A DNA stretch of 64,000 nt. Source: Canibacter oris. GTDB lineage: Bacteria > Actinomycetota > Actinomycetes > Actinomycetales > Microbacteriaceae. How positions within the stretch are numbered: the stretch's first letter is position 1; each line of letters opens with the position of its first letter. The stretch is taken from assembly GCF_014197205.1 (NCBI RefSeq), contig NZ_JACIFD010000001.1, positions 1 to 64,000 of the forward strand, read 5' to 3'. The notes under the pieces were generated by a model, which saw only the letters and a list, made by a program, of their open reading frames with translations, did not search any database and had not been told where the DNA came from. This document shows, piece after piece, positions 48,247 to 57,638 of the stretch. A program made the position numbers and the translations under genes.

Positions 48247-48419
48247 CGTTGCTGCCGCAGCTGACATCCGAAAACTAAAAAAGCTGTGGAAAATGCTTAA
48301 GGTTTTGGGCGGTGACAACAAATTGTGTTTCGTTGCCGCTATGTGTGTTTCGCGGACATCCCGGTGCGGCTGCGCCGGCAGACACTTACCGCCGCAGCAG
48401 TCTGTGTGGCGGGTTTAAA

Positions 48420-48591
48420 TATCGTCATGGAATCTGCTATTCTTAGAGAGCATCTCTCGCGAGGTGACTTCGCGCGCCGAAAAAAGCTCTAATCTCTGGT
48501 CTTGCATAGCAAGCGGTTAGGTCGCGGCGCTAGGGCGTAAAAGCGCAAAATCAACCAAAAACCGTGCGTCAGCACAGAAAAGGAGACGACT
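48420..48591 (+). promoter_or_regulatory. Promoter and structured leader of rpsB-tsf
   Basis: The 357-base gap between the M23 and rpsB starts holds no gene. TATTCT (48438-48443) is the likely -10 with a poor TTTAAA about 18 nt upstream. The leader then has two hairpins, GAGAG/CTCTC (48446-48458) and CGCGA/TCGCG (48458-48474), and ends in the Shine-Dalgarno AAAGGAG. It may be a ribosomal-protein autoregulatory leader, by analogy only. Confidence 0.5.
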
Positions 48592-49380
48592 GTGGCAGTC
48601 GTAACAACCCGCCAGCTACTTGACAGTGGTGTCCACTTCGGTCACCAGACCCGCCGTTGGAACCCAAAGATGAAGCGCTTCATCTTCACCGAGCGCTCAG
48701 GCATCTACATCATTGATTTGCAGCAGACCATCGGTTACATCGATGAAGCATATGCTTTCGTTAAGCAGACTGTTGCACGCGGCGGCAACATTCTTTTCGT
48801 GGGCACCAAGAAGCAGGCGCAGGAGGCTATCGCTGAGCAGGCGAGCCGTGTGAATCAGCCTTACGTGAATCAGCGCTGGCTGGGTGGTTTGCTGACCAAC
48901 TTCCAGACTGTAACAGGTCGCCTGGAGCGCATGAAGGAGCTTGAGGAGCTGGATTACGAGGGCGGCACCACCGGTTTCACCAAGAAAGAGCTGCTGCTTA
49001 AGAAGCGCGAGCTGGAGAAGCTGCAGAAGACCCTCGGTGGTATCCGTCACATGACTAAAACCCCTGCTGCGCTGTGGGTAGTTGACACCAACAAAGAACA
49101 CCTTGCTATTGACGAGGCAAAGAAGCTTGGTATCCCAGTAATCGCAATTCTCGACACCAACTGCGATCCTGACGAGGTAACCTACCCAATCCCAGGCAAC
49201 GACGATGCAATTCGTTCAGTTTCACTGCTGACCCGCATCATCGCTGACGCTGCCGCTGCTGGCATGGTGGAGCGCCACCAGAAGCCAGGCGAGGAAGCAG
49301 CAGCTGAGCCACTGGCTGAGTGGGAAGTGGAGCTGCTGCAGGGTGATGCAGCTGCTACCGAAGCTCCAGCAGCTGAGTAA
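48592..49380 (+). CDS. rpsB: 30S ribosomal protein S2
   Basis: Small-subunit protein bridging head and body. 262 residues with the standard S2 sequence: [70 protein letters not shown] and [30 protein letters not shown]. The tail from about 225 is acidic and Ala/Glu-rich, as usual in actinobacteria. The start is GTG 48592 behind AAAGGAG. tsf follows after 34 bases. Confidence 0.98.
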   Translation: MAVVTTRQLLDSGVHFGHQTRRWNPKMKRFIFTERSGIYIIDLQQTIGYIDEAYAFVKQTVARGGNILFVGTKKQAQEAIAEQASRVNQPYVNQRWLGGLLTNFQTVTGRLERMKELEELDYEGGTTGFTKKELLLKKRELEKLQKTLGGIRHMTKTPAALWVVDTNKEHLAIDEAKKLGIPVIAILDTNCDPDEVTYPIPGNDDAIRSVSLLTRIIADAAAAGMVERHQKPGEEAAAEPLAEWEVELLQGDAAATEAPAAE

Positions 49381-49414
49381 ATTTTAGATTTTTTAAACAA
49401 CATAAGGAGTAACA

Positions 49415-50242
49415 ATGGCTGCAGTAACTATGGCCGCTGTGAAGGAACTGCGCGAGCGTCTCGGCGCTGGCATGATGGACAGCAAGAAGGCTCTGGAAGA
49501 GGCTGGCGGAGACATCGAAAAAGCGATTGAGATTCTGCGTCTCAAGGGTGCTGCCGGTGTCGCTAAGCGCGAGGGTCGTTCAACTACCGAGGGTCTGGTT
49601 GCGGCTCACGAGGGCGACGGTAAAGTAACCCTCATCGAACTGTCATGCGAGACTGACTTCGTGGCAAAGAACGAAAAGTTCATTGCGCTGGGCGACAAAG
49701 TGCTCGTTGCGGTTGCTGCCGCTGGCGCAGCGACCGTGGAAGAAGCACTTGCTGCTGAGGTAGACGGCAAGACCGTTGCTGATTTGATCACCGATGAGTC
49801 TGCAATCATCGGCGAGAAGCTGGAGCTGCGCCGTGTAGCGCTGCTGGAGGGTGACGCTTTCGCTGTTTACATGCACCGCACCTCAAAAGATTTGCCACCG
49901 CAGGTTGGTGTAGTTGTCGCTTACTCAGGTGACGACGCAGAGACCGCGCACGCGATTGCACAGCATATCTCATTCGCTGATCCACAGTACCTGACTCGCG
50001 AAGACGTGCCAGCTGAGGCAGTTGAAAAAGAGCGTGAGATTGTGACCGAGATTGCCAAGAACGAGGGCAAGCCAGAGGCTGCAATGCCAAAGATTATTGA
50101 GGGTCGTCTGACCGGTTTCTTTAAGGGTATTGTGCTGCTGGATCAGGCTTATGCACGTGACAGCAAACTGAGTGTGCAGCAGGTTGTCGATCAGGCTGGC
50201 CTGACCGTAACCGGTTTTGCTCGCTTTAAGGTAGGCGCTTAA
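49415..50242 (+). CDS. tsf: Translation elongation factor Ts
   Basis: Nucleotide-exchange factor for EF-Tu. 275 residues, with the N-terminal UBA-like VKELRERLGAGMMDSKKALEEAGGDIEKAIEILRLKG, the core TDFVAKNEKF motif and the second half ISFADPQYLTREDVPAE through GKIVE-like KIIEGRLTGFFKGIVLLDQAY. ATG 49415 follows AAGGAG by 5 nt. A stem-loop follows the stop. Confidence 0.98.
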   Translation: MAAVTMAAVKELRERLGAGMMDSKKALEEAGGDIEKAIEILRLKGAAGVAKREGRSTTEGLVAAHEGDGKVTLIELSCETDFVAKNEKFIALGDKVLVAVAAAGAATVEEALAAEVDGKTVADLITDESAIIGEKLELRRVALLEGDAFAVYMHRTSKDLPPQVGVVVAYSGDDAETAHAIAQHISFADPQYLTREDVPAEAVEKEREIVTEIAKNEGKPEAAMPKIIEGRLTGFFKGIVLLDQAYARDSKLSVQQVVDQAGLTVTGFARFKVGA

Positions 50243-50253
50243 GTTAACCCAGG

Positions 50254-50284
50254 AAAGGCTCGGGGATTTATTCCTCGAGCCTTT
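50254..50284 (+). terminator. Terminator-like hairpin after tsf
   Basis: AAAGGCTCG (50254-50262) pairs with CGAGCCTTT (50276-50284), and the stem extends inward by G-C pairs. There is only a short T-run in the 3' arm, so it may be a weak terminator or processing site. Confidence 0.5.
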
Positions 50285-50375
50285 GCTGTACCAGAATTCT
50301 GATTTAATCCGGCGGCGCGGGTGTGGAGCCTGATAAAACAGGATAAAATTAACTAGATTAAAAATAAGGAGCTAA

Positions 50376-51089
50376 ATGTCTGAGCAACCACGCAGAGTAT
50401 TGTTGAAGCTTTCCGGTGAGGCCTTCGGAGGTGGTTCGCTGGGTGTTAATCCAGACATTGTGGGGCAGATTGCGCGGGAGATTGCTGCTGCAACTGCCTC
50501 TGGGGCGCAGGTCGCTGTCGTGGTTGGCGGCGGTAACTTCTTCCGGGGCGCAGAGCTGAGTCAGCGCGGTATGGAACGCAGCCGTGCTGACTATATGGGC
50601 ATGCTCGGCACCGTGATGAACTCTTTGGCGTTGCAAGATTTCCTTGAGCAAGCTGGTGTTTCCAGCCGCGTGCAGTCAGCTATCACGATGACCCAGGTTG
50701 CCGAGACATATATCCCGCTGCGCGCAATTCGGCACCTCGAAAAAGGTCGTGTTGTGATTTTCGGCGCCGGTGCGGGGCTTCCTTATTTCTCGACAGACAC
50801 GGTTGCGGCACAGCGCGCCCTGGAGATCCACGCCTCAGAAGTACTTGTTGCTAAAAACGGGGTAGACGGCGTTTACACCGCTGATCCAAAACTTGATCCG
50901 ACCGCTACCAAAATTGACAGCATCAGCTACAAAGATGCTCTGAGCCGGCGGCTCAAGGTGGTTGACTCCACTGCCTTCAGCCTGTGCATGGACAACAAAA
51001 TGCCGATGCGCGTTTTTGGCATGGAGCCAGCAGGAAATGTGACCGCCGCGATTTTGGGAGAACCGCTCGGCACCATCGTGCATCCTTAG
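50376..51089 (+). CDS. pyrH: Uridylate kinase
   Basis: Phosphorylates UMP to UDP. 237 residues of the amino-acid-kinase fold: [51 protein letters not shown], the allosteric and catalytic segment [24 protein letters not shown] and [22 protein letters not shown] 50376 follows AAGGAG. AT-rich TAAAAT and TAGATT boxes just upstream (50344-50359) suggest a promoter of its own, separate from rpsB-tsf. Confidence 0.98.
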   Translation: MSEQPRRVLLKLSGEAFGGGSLGVNPDIVGQIAREIAAATASGAQVAVVVGGGNFFRGAELSQRGMERSRADYMGMLGTVMNSLALQDFLEQAGVSSRVQSAITMTQVAETYIPLRAIRHLEKGRVVIFGAGAGLPYFSTDTVAAQRALEIHASEVLVAKNGVDGVYTADPKLDPTATKIDSISYKDALSRRLKVVDSTAFSLCMDNKMPMRVFGMEPAGNVTAAILGEPLGTIVHP

Positions 51090-51125
51090 CGAACAGAAGC
51101 CTTTATAAATCCTGATTGGAGAAAA

Positions 51126-51680
51126 ATGATTAACGAAGTTTTTACCGACGTTAAAGAGCGTATGGCGAAAGCCGTGGAGGCAGTGAAAGAAGGTTTCGCC
51201 GGCGTGCGCACCGGGCGCGCTAATCCGTCTCTGCTGCAGAGCGTGATGGTTGACTACTACGGCACCGCAACCCCGTTGCCGCAGCTTGCATCTGTGCAAA
51301 ACCAGGATGCCCGCAGCCTGGTGATCAACCCTTACGACAAGGGCGCCCTGCACGAGATTGAAAACGCTATCCGCAACATGCCAAACCTCGGCGCTAACCC
51401 GTCGAACGACGGCAACGTGGTGCGCGTTACCTTGCCGGAGCTTACCGAAGAACGTCGCCGCGACTACGTCAAAATGGTGAAGAACCGTGCCGAGGAGGGC
51501 CGTGTAGCGGTTCGAGGTGCCCGCCGCAAAGCAAAAGATGAGCTGGAGGCGCTGAAGGCAGAGGTCGGCGAAGACGAAGTAGCGCGTGCTGAGAAAGAGC
51601 TGGAGAATATCACCAAGCAGTTCATCGACCAGATTGACACCGCGCTGGCCGGTAAAGAAGCAGAGCTGCTTGAGGTCTAA
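51126..51680 (+). CDS. frr: Ribosome recycling factor
   Basis: Splits post-termination ribosomes with EF-G. 184 residues with the long three-helix bundle and hallmark motifs: [69 protein letters not shown] and [21 protein letters not shown] 51126 follows TTGGAGAAAA. It is 36 bases from pyrH and 6 bases from cdsA on one apparent transcript. Confidence 0.98.
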   Translation: MINEVFTDVKERMAKAVEAVKEGFAGVRTGRANPSLLQSVMVDYYGTATPLPQLASVQNQDARSLVINPYDKGALHEIENAIRNMPNLGANPSNDGNVVRVTLPELTEERRRDYVKMVKNRAEEGRVAVRGARRKAKDELEALKAEVGEDEVARAEKELENITKQFIDQIDTALAGKEAELLEV

Positions 51681-51686
51681 ATAGAG

Positions 51687-52613
51687 ATGAGGCGCAGCAA
51701 CCACCATTTGCTTGCACAGGTAGAGGCGAAGGCCGAAGCTCGCAAGCAGCAGTTCGAGGCTGCTAACGCAAAAATCAGTGCTCGTGCGGGGCGTAATATT
51801 TTCTTCGCTGTTACTACGGGTGTGGTTTTGGCGTTGCTGGTGGTTGCTGCCCTCGCTTTTAAACAGTTTTTACTGTTGCCGCTGGCACTGGTGGTTGCGG
51901 CTCTCGCCCTGTACGAGCTAGCGACTGCGTTTCGTAAAGCCGGGCGGCGAGTGCCGCGGGTGGGCGTGATAATCGGCGGTGCCGTGGTGGTGACGCTGAG
52001 CGCTATGCAGGGGCCTGACGGTACCATCACCGGGATGCACATTGCGACCGGCTTGCTAGTGGTGTGGCGTCTAATGGAGAGTTTGCTGCCGCAGTTTCAC
52101 GTGAAGTGGCGCAGCATGATTGCGGATCTTGCCGCCGGGGTTTTCACCCTCGTCTATATCCCGTTTCTGCTGTCTCTGATTGTGCAGTTGGCGCTGATTC
52201 CCACCAACGGCGCAATGTGGGTTTTCAGTTTGCTGTTGCTGGTTATCCTCAACGACACCGGGGCATATGTGTGTGGCTTGAACTTCGGTAAACATAAAAT
52301 GTCGCCGCGGATCAGCCCCAACAAAACCTGGGAGGGGTTTGTTGGGGGAGCCACAGTGGTGGTTGCTGCCGCGGTGTTTGTGTGTGGTCCGCTGCTTGGG
52401 ATGCCGTGGTGGGGCGCTGCACTGCTGGGACTGGCTGTGGTGTGCACCGCAACTGGCGGTGATCTGATTGAGTCAATGATTAAGCGTAATCTCGGGGTGA
52501 AGGATATGAGCAGCTTCATTCCCGGGCACGGTGGTATTCTGGACCGCCTGGATTCTATTTTGCCAACGAGCGTGCCGTTTTACGCGGCTGGGCTCGCACT
52601 AGGAGTGCTATAG
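51687..52613 (+). CDS. cdsA: Phosphatidate cytidylyltransferase
   Basis: Makes CDP-diacylglycerol, precursor of membrane phospholipids. 308 residues with about eight membrane helices, after a charged N-terminal segment (AQVEAKAEARKQQFEAANAK). The signature is near the C-terminus: CTATGGDLIESMIKRNLGVKDMSSFIPGHGGILDRLDSI. It follows frr as in many bacteria. Its TAG shares one base with the GTG of the DivIVA-like gene. Confidence 0.95.
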   Translation: MRRSNHHLLAQVEAKAEARKQQFEAANAKISARAGRNIFFAVTTGVVLALLVVAALAFKQFLLLPLALVVAALALYELATAFRKAGRRVPRVGVIIGGAVVVTLSAMQGPDGTITGMHIATGLLVVWRLMESLLPQFHVKWRSMIADLAAGVFTLVYIPFLLSLIVQLALIPTNGAMWVFSLLLLVILNDTGAYVCGLNFGKHKMSPRISPNKTWEGFVGGATVVVAAAVFVCGPLLGMPWWGAALLGLAVVCTATGGDLIESMIKRNLGVKDMSSFIPGHGGILDRLDSILPTSVPFYAAGLALGVL

Positions 52614-53176
52614 TGTCAAAGCCTGCTACAGCGGCCACTTTCCCACTCGCGAAGCGAGGAGAGCTTGGTTACGATCGCCGCGAGGTTGATGAGTTTTTAG
52701 CGCGGGCACGCGCTGCCTATGATGATCCCTTCGGTGAAGCCGTTATGACCGCCGCAGAGGTGCGCGGTGTCAGCTTTAAAATTTCAAAGCGCGGGTATGC
52801 GGCGCGGTTTGTTGACGCTGCTATCGATCGTCTCGAAGAAGTTTTTTATGAGCGGGAGCGGCGTCATGTGCAGCGCGCGGAGCAGCGGGAGCAGTGGCTG
52901 CGTGAGGTGCGTGGTCTTGCTGCTGAAGTGTTAGCGAGAGCGGGCAGGCCGAAAAATAAAAAGTTTCGGCGGCGCGGAATTTTTGCGATGGGTTACAAGC
53001 GTTCACAGGTTGACGCTTTTGTGGAGCGCGCAATTGCGGGTCTTTCTGGGAGGGGTCTGATTACTGCTTCGCAGGTGCGAGAAAGCCTATTTCACGCGGA
53101 ATGGCGAGGGTATGATGAGGCTCAGGTTGACGCTTTCCTGGATGCAATCACAGAACTCATTTTGGCAGAACGTTAG
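52613..53176 (+). CDS. Small DivIVA-domain repeat protein
   Basis: A 187-residue protein made of four copies of a DivIVA N-terminal-like motif: GYDRREVDEFL (about 19-29), GYAARFVDAAI (62-72), GYKRSQVDAFV (125-135) and GYDEAQVDAFL (167-177). The copies form pairs separated by a basic helical segment rich in Arg and Glu (ERRHVQRAEQREQWLREV). DivIVA motifs bind curved membranes or mediate dimers, so a role at poles or septum is an inference. The start GTG 52613 overlaps the cdsA stop by one base. Confidence 0.72.
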   Translation: MSKPATAATFPLAKRGELGYDRREVDEFLARARAAYDDPFGEAVMTAAEVRGVSFKISKRGYAARFVDAAIDRLEEVFYERERRHVQRAEQREQWLREVRGLAAEVLARAGRPKNKKFRRRGIFAMGYKRSQVDAFVERAIAGLSGRGLITASQVRESLFHAEWRGYDEAQVDAFLDAITELILAER

Positions 53177-53202
53177 TAAAGTGTTATAAACTGGTGGATA
53201 GT

Positions 53203-53838
53203 ATGAGTGAACTAGAGCATTACAACAAAGCCCCACGACGTCAGCACACCGGTCGCCGTCTGGCTGCCGCTGTGAGCGCAGCAGCAGTTTGTGCGGTTGC
53301 TGTAGCGGCACCGCTTTCGGTGCAGACCTCTGCTCACGCGGAGGTTGTGCCATTACAGCGTGGTGAAGTGCTGAACCAGGAGCTGATGGCGAAAGCAACA
53401 GCTGAAGCAGAGTTCAAGCTCCCATCTCTCGAGGTTTCTGAACTGCAAAAACCAGCCGAGGTCGCAACTCAGGCACAAAGCAGCTCAGGCAGTGCTAGTA
53501 GCAGCGGTGGAGGCAGCGTTAGCGCGCCACCTGCGGGCACCCCTGATCCTGGCAGCGCGCAGGCAATTGCGCGCGGCTATGTGCAAAATGACAGTGAGTA
53601 CAGCTGCCTAGTCGCACTGTGGAATCGGGAATCAGGTTGGAACACCTATGCTATGAACCCGTCAAGCGGTGCTTACGGCATCCCGCAGTCGCTGCCTGGT
53701 AGCAAAATGGCTTCAGCTGGTGCCGATTGGCAGACCAACCCAGACACGCAGATTCGCTGGGGCCTGGGCTACATTCAGGGTCGCTACGGCTCACCATGTG
53801 CTGCGTGGGCACATTCTGAAGCTGTTGGCTGGTACTAA
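53203..53838 (+). CDS. Secreted lysozyme-fold (transglycosylase-like) protein
   Basis: About 211 residues. Signal peptide after a basic start (RRQHTGRRLAAAVSAAAVCAVAVAA...AHA), then a Ser/Gly-rich linker (about 100-125), then a C-terminal domain of about 85 residues like that of aggregation-promoting factors: YSCLVALWNRESGWNTYAMNPSSGAYGIPQSLPGSKMASAGADWQTN...GLGYIQGRYGSPCAAWAHSEAVGWY. The Glu in WNRESGW is the likely catalytic acid. Predicted to cleave peptidoglycan glycan strands or bind the wall. ATG 53203 follows GGTGGA; an in-frame GTG 9 bases earlier is possible. Confidence 0.82.
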   Translation: MSELEHYNKAPRRQHTGRRLAAAVSAAAVCAVAVAAPLSVQTSAHAEVVPLQRGEVLNQELMAKATAEAEFKLPSLEVSELQKPAEVATQAQSSSGSASSSGGGSVSAPPAGTPDPGSAQAIARGYVQNDSEYSCLVALWNRESGWNTYAMNPSSGAYGIPQSLPGSKMASAGADWQTNPDTQIRWGLGYIQGRYGSPCAAWAHSEAVGWY

Positions 53839-53841
53839 ACA

Positions 53842-54123
53842 GTGCCACGTCGAAACTCTCGTCGTGTGACAGCACCCCATAAAGACCTTTCGTTTCTGGC
53901 AAATGGCGGGGCGCACAGTCGCACAATTAGAGGGCGAGAGTACAGTTATCGCACTATTAGTCCGCGGCAAGCGGTAAAAACTTACACCTGCCCCGGCTGC
54001 GGTAATGTTATCGCTGCCGGGGTGGCGCATATCGTCGCCTGGCAGGCGGACAGTATTTGGGGTGATAGTGCTGCTATTGCGGATCGCCGACACTGGCACA
54101 CACACTGCTGGAGTCTGGCGTAA
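53842..54123 (+). CDS. Conserved small actinobacterial protein with CxxC...HxxC
   Basis: 93 residues. Not a named family to me beyond similarity to small proteins often mislabelled 'ATP/GTP-binding'. A basic N-terminus (MPRRNSRRV) is followed by REYSYRTISPRQAVKTYTCPGCGNVIAAGVAHIVAWQADS and a terminal DRRHWHTHCWSLA. CPGC with the C-terminal His/Cys pattern suggests a zinc site. GTG 53842 comes 4 bases after the preceding stop, so expression is probably coupled. Confidence 0.7.
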   Translation: MPRRNSRRVTAPHKDLSFLANGGAHSRTIRGREYSYRTISPRQAVKTYTCPGCGNVIAAGVAHIVAWQADSIWGDSAAIADRRHWHTHCWSLA

Positions 54124-54237
54124 GCACCGGAATTAACACCCTGGCTACGCGAGCCGCGGGGCAGCGACAGGTTACGCAACCTCGCGCCGCCCGATATTGC
54201 GTTACGGATATTTCTGAGTGTTAAACAGCTTACGGCG

Positions 54238-54873
54238 TTAAAACAGTGCGTTAGGATCGCCAGCTTCAAGCTGTTGCAGACGCTGCTTAACAGCGGCAAG
54301 TTCCTGCTCCAATCGCTTAACTTCAGCAGTGAGGCTGGCGATGCTATCAGCAGCTGACGTGGTTGAAGCGGTGCTTGTTGGGGTGGGCGCCGCTGCTTCG
54401 CGGGTTTGCGTTGCAAATCCTGGTCCGCTAACTTTTCCACACCCCGCTTGATACGCTGCGGCTGCGGCGCGTGCCTTGCTGTCGGCAAGCTCATTCAGGC
54501 GGTGCCCAGAGTGACCTTTAACCCACTCAAAGCGCACGTCGCGACCTGCAAGCGCGCTATCCAACTGTTTCAGCAGCTCCTGATTTAAGACCGGGGAACC
54601 ATCTGCTTTCCGCCAGCCCCGGCGCTTCCAGCCGGGCAGCCACTTAGTCAGCGAATCAATTACGTATTTACTGTCACAGTAAATAACCAACTGCGCTGCT
54701 ACCGCTGCGGTGCTCTCCAGCAAATCTAAAACCGCCTGCAACTCGCCCTGATTATTGGTTCCGTGAGCCCACCCTCCAGAACGCCAGGTGCTGTCATCAA
54801 TAACCCAAGCCCACCCGGCCGGGCCAGGATTTCCGAGTGCTGATCCATCAGCCGCGGCAACGATGCGCATCAT
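54238..54873 (-). CDS. rnhA: Ribonuclease HI with C-terminal coiled coil
   Basis: Cuts the RNA strand of RNA-DNA hybrids. The first 145 residues are RNase HI with all catalytic acids: Asp9, Glu44, Asp67 and Asp131, plus His in KGHSGHRLNELAD. A Thr/Ser/Ala-rich linker and a short coiled coil (SLTAEVKRLEQELAAVKQRLQQLEAG) are added at the C-terminus, making 211 residues against the usual 150-160. ATG 54873 overlaps the stop of the coiled-coil gene in ATGA, so translation is coupled. Confidence 0.92.
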   Translation of the reverse strand: MMRIVAAADGSALGNPGPAGWAWVIDDSTWRSGGWAHGTNNQGELQAVLDLLESTAAVAAQLVIYCDSKYVIDSLTKWLPGWKRRGWRKADGSPVLNQELLKQLDSALAGRDVRFEWVKGHSGHRLNELADSKARAAAAAYQAGCGKVSGPGFATQTREAAAPTPTSTASTTSAADSIASLTAEVKRLEQELAAVKQRLQQLEAGDPNALF

Positions 54874-57638
54874 AGGTTATCCCGTGGTGCGTCGTCGGTG
54901 TTCCCAATCTCCACAACCGCTGCCACAGCTTCATCGTGCTGCACCTGGGTTTCAATCGCTGGCTTTGCGCTCTGTGATAGTTTTTGTGCGTTTGCAATCA
55001 CATCGCCCAGGCTCTCAAAGTAGCGTGCCACCGCGCCACGCTCCACCTTCAGCTGGTTCATCCGGTCTTCAGCCGCCGCTAGCACACTCTCTGCTCTGCT
55101 TTCAGCCGCGGCAAAAGTAGCGTTTGCGCGGCGTTCCGCTTCCGCCACAATTTCTGCTGCACGATTTTCGGCGGTGATGCGGATATTGCGTGCATCCTCC
55201 TGCGCTGCCGCCGTCAATACCAGCAGTTCCGCCTGTTTTGCCTCGGTCGCTTCCAGCAGAGTCTGGAGTTCCTGCTGCGCGGTTTCAAGCGCAGCTTCTG
55301 TGACACTTGTCGCCTCGTTAAAGCGCTGTTTCAAATCAGCCTCCAATGTGCTGCGGCGCTTCGCGTCTTCCTCATCAAAAGCCAGCTTTGCGGCATCGAT
55401 TTCAGCTCGCAGATTGTTGGCGTATGCCTCCGTCGTGCTGCGCAGCTGTGCCAGTTGGGTTTCTTCCTGGTGTCGATACTCAGCGAGCTCAGCAACGGTT
55501 TGCGACCGCAAAATATCGGTTTCACTGACCGCCTGTTGCAGAATTTCAGCGCGCTCCCGCTCCACCTGTGCCTGATGCGCAGCAAGCTCTGCTGTGAGTC
55601 TCTCGTGCTGTAGACGCTCTCGCTCAGCCAGCGCTGTTTCCAGCTCGGATTGCCGACTTGCGAAATCGTTTTCGAGGCGGATCGAGCGGCGCTCATGTTC
55701 TAGCTCTAAAGTTTCACGCAGCTGTGCTAGCTCTGCCGCAAGCTGTTCCCGTTTAGTCTCAAGATCGGCTTGCAGTGCCTCGCGCTGCGCGGTGATTTCC
55801 GCCTGCAGCGCATTCTTTTGCGCGGTGATTAACGCCTGGTGCTGTTGCATTTCAGTTGCTATTTGCTGCTGCTGAGCGTTTGCCGCAGCCTCTAGCTGTG
55901 CTGCCTGAGCTTCACGCTGTTGCGCGAGCTCAGCCTCGTGCTGTGCGGTTTCTGCCGCGAGCTTACTGCTGTGTGCGGTCAGCTCTGCGGCGATGGTGTC
56001 TTGCAGAGCAGCAATGTCGCTGGCAAGCTGTGCTTCAACACTGCGTTGTTCGGCCGCCAATGACGACTGCTGCGCTGCGCGGTCGGCAGCAAGTTGTGCA
56101 GTCTGTGCTGCGGCCTCTTGTTCGAGACGCAACTTTTGCTGTGCTCTTTTCTGCTCTAGCTCTGCGTCAAAGGCACTGCGTTCTGCAGCCAGCTGTTGCT
56201 CCTGTGCGCTCGCTGCGCGAGCCAGTTCGGCGCTGTGCGCTGCAGCACGGTCACGCAACTGCTCTTGCTGTGCCGCATCCTCGCTGCGCAGCACTTCCTG
56301 GTGTGCCAGTAGTTCTGCTGCGATCCGCTCCTGATGTGCGGTGAGCTCCGCTGCTAGGGTATCAGCCTGCTGCTGCTGAGCAATTCGGAGTTTAGTGTGT
56401 TCGGTTTCTCGCAGTTGTGCAAGCTGCTGTGCCGCAGCTTGGTGGGCGGATTCCAGCTGCGCTGTAGTTTGCTCACGCAGTGCTAGCAGCTGTTGTTCTT
56501 GTGCTGTTGCTGCAGCCTCCAGCTGTGTTTTTACGCTGCTCTGTTGGGCTGTCAGACTCTGCTGTGCCGCGGTCTGTTCGGCGGCGAGTTCGGCGGCGAG
56601 CTGTTCTCGTTGTGCTTGCAGCTCAGCTTCCTGCTGGGCTTTTGCGGTGGCAAGTTGTGCAGCATGCGCGGCGGATTCCTGAGCTAGTTTCTCGTTGTGT
56701 GCCTGTAGCTCGGCCGCCAGTCGAGACTCGTGCTCAGTGAGCTCAGCAGCCAGGCGGGCAGCTTGGTTGCTTGCCTGCTGCTGCAGAGCGCTGGCTTGTT
56801 CTTGTGCCGTGGTTTCAAGCTCAAGTTGTCGTGCCGCGAAATTGCTGGTGAGCTGCTGCTCTCGCTGCAGCTGTTCAGCTTCGAAAGCTGCGCGTGCTTG
56901 TTCCTGTTCATCTAGCAGTCGCGCCCGGTCGCGCTGGTAGCTTGCTTCATCGGCTGCTTTTTGCGCTGCAAACGCTGCGGCTGCAGCAGTGGTACGCTGC
57001 TCTAGTTCGGCTGCCTCTTCGCGTGCCTGGCGCAGTATCGTGGTGGCTTCCGCATGCGCTGCAGTCAGCATCGCCTGGGCATCGCGCTGAGCTCGCTCAA
57101 CAGTGGTGGCGGCCTCTCTGGTGCTAGCTGCCATGGTGAGCTCAGCACTGCGCTCGGCCTGTGTCAGGAGTCGTTCACGCTCGGTGTTTGCTGCCGCGGT
57201 GAGCTCTGCAACGTCGTTTTTGGCGCCGCTGAGCAGAGTATCAGCCTGCTCTGTAGCGGTTGTTACCAAGGTGTCGGCTTGTTCTTGCGCTTGACGCAGT
57301 AGTCGGCTGGTTTCTTTCTCTGTGTTAGCGCGGAGGTTTTCGGCATCAATATCTGCCTGTGCCATCAGGCGCTGCGCAGTGTCTTCTGCCACCTGGAGGC
57401 TCTTTTCAACGCGCAACCCAAGCCCGGTGTATCCCGTAGCACCGAGGCTTTCAACCTGTTCTCGCAGATCCGCAACGAGCTTACGCTGTTCTTCATTGTC
57501 GCGCGAGGTGTTTTGGAAGGCTAGTTGCAGCGCGCCAATGTGCTCCTGCAGCTGCAACAACTGCTGGTTGAGGTTGCCGATGTGCTCGTCTACCTCTTGT
57601 TTGTTGTAGCCGCGCATTGCCTGTGAAAACTGTGCCAC
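54870..57638 (-). CDS. Giant DivIVA-domain coiled-coil protein (Scy-like)
   Basis: 922 residues, almost wholly alpha-helical. A DivIVA-like N-terminus (AMRGYNKQEVDEHIGNLNQQLLQLQEHI) and the segment ATGYTGLGLRVEKSLQVAEDTAQRL recall actinobacterial polar scaffold proteins such as Scy. From about 95 to 870 it is a continuous Ala/Glu/Gln-rich coiled coil with many imperfect short repeats (AAELxAH, QLAAERxA). Predicted to be a cytoskeletal organiser at poles or septum. GTG 57638 follows AGGAGG. rnhA is coupled downstream. Several long antisense ORFs here are by-products of the repetitive codon pattern. Confidence 0.82.
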   Translation of the reverse strand: MAQFSQAMRGYNKQEVDEHIGNLNQQLLQLQEHIGALQLAFQNTSRDNEEQRKLVADLREQVESLGATGYTGLGLRVEKSLQVAEDTAQRLMAQADIDAENLRANTEKETSRLLRQAQEQADTLVTTATEQADTLLSGAKNDVAELTAAANTERERLLTQAERSAELTMAASTREAATTVERAQRDAQAMLTAAHAEATTILRQAREEAAELEQRTTAAAAAFAAQKAADEASYQRDRARLLDEQEQARAAFEAEQLQREQQLTSNFAARQLELETTAQEQASALQQQASNQAARLAAELTEHESRLAAELQAHNEKLAQESAAHAAQLATAKAQQEAELQAQREQLAAELAAEQTAAQQSLTAQQSSVKTQLEAAATAQEQQLLALREQTTAQLESAHQAAAQQLAQLRETEHTKLRIAQQQQADTLAAELTAHQERIAAELLAHQEVLRSEDAAQQEQLRDRAAAHSAELARAASAQEQQLAAERSAFDAELEQKRAQQKLRLEQEAAAQTAQLAADRAAQQSSLAAEQRSVEAQLASDIAALQDTIAAELTAHSSKLAAETAQHEAELAQQREAQAAQLEAAANAQQQQIATEMQQHQALITAQKNALQAEITAQREALQADLETKREQLAAELAQLRETLELEHERRSIRLENDFASRQSELETALAERERLQHERLTAELAAHQAQVERERAEILQQAVSETDILRSQTVAELAEYRHQEETQLAQLRSTTEAYANNLRAEIDAAKLAFDEEDAKRRSTLEADLKQRFNEATSVTEAALETAQQELQTLLEATEAKQAELLVLTAAAQEDARNIRITAENRAAEIVAEAERRANATFAAAESRAESVLAAAEDRMNQLKVERGAVARYFESLGDVIANAQKLSQSAKPAIETQVQHDEAVAAVVEIGNTDDAPRDNL

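Noticed and set aside
50835-51707. 290-codon minus-strand ORF opposite pyrH and frr
   Set aside because: Spans two well-known genes on the other strand; no family features.
55174-57302. Many long plus-strand ORFs opposite the giant coiled-coil gene
   Set aside because: They mirror the repetitive Ala/Gln/Glu codon pattern of the minus-strand gene, are rich in Ser/Cys/Ala, overlap each other in several frames and have no recognisable motif.
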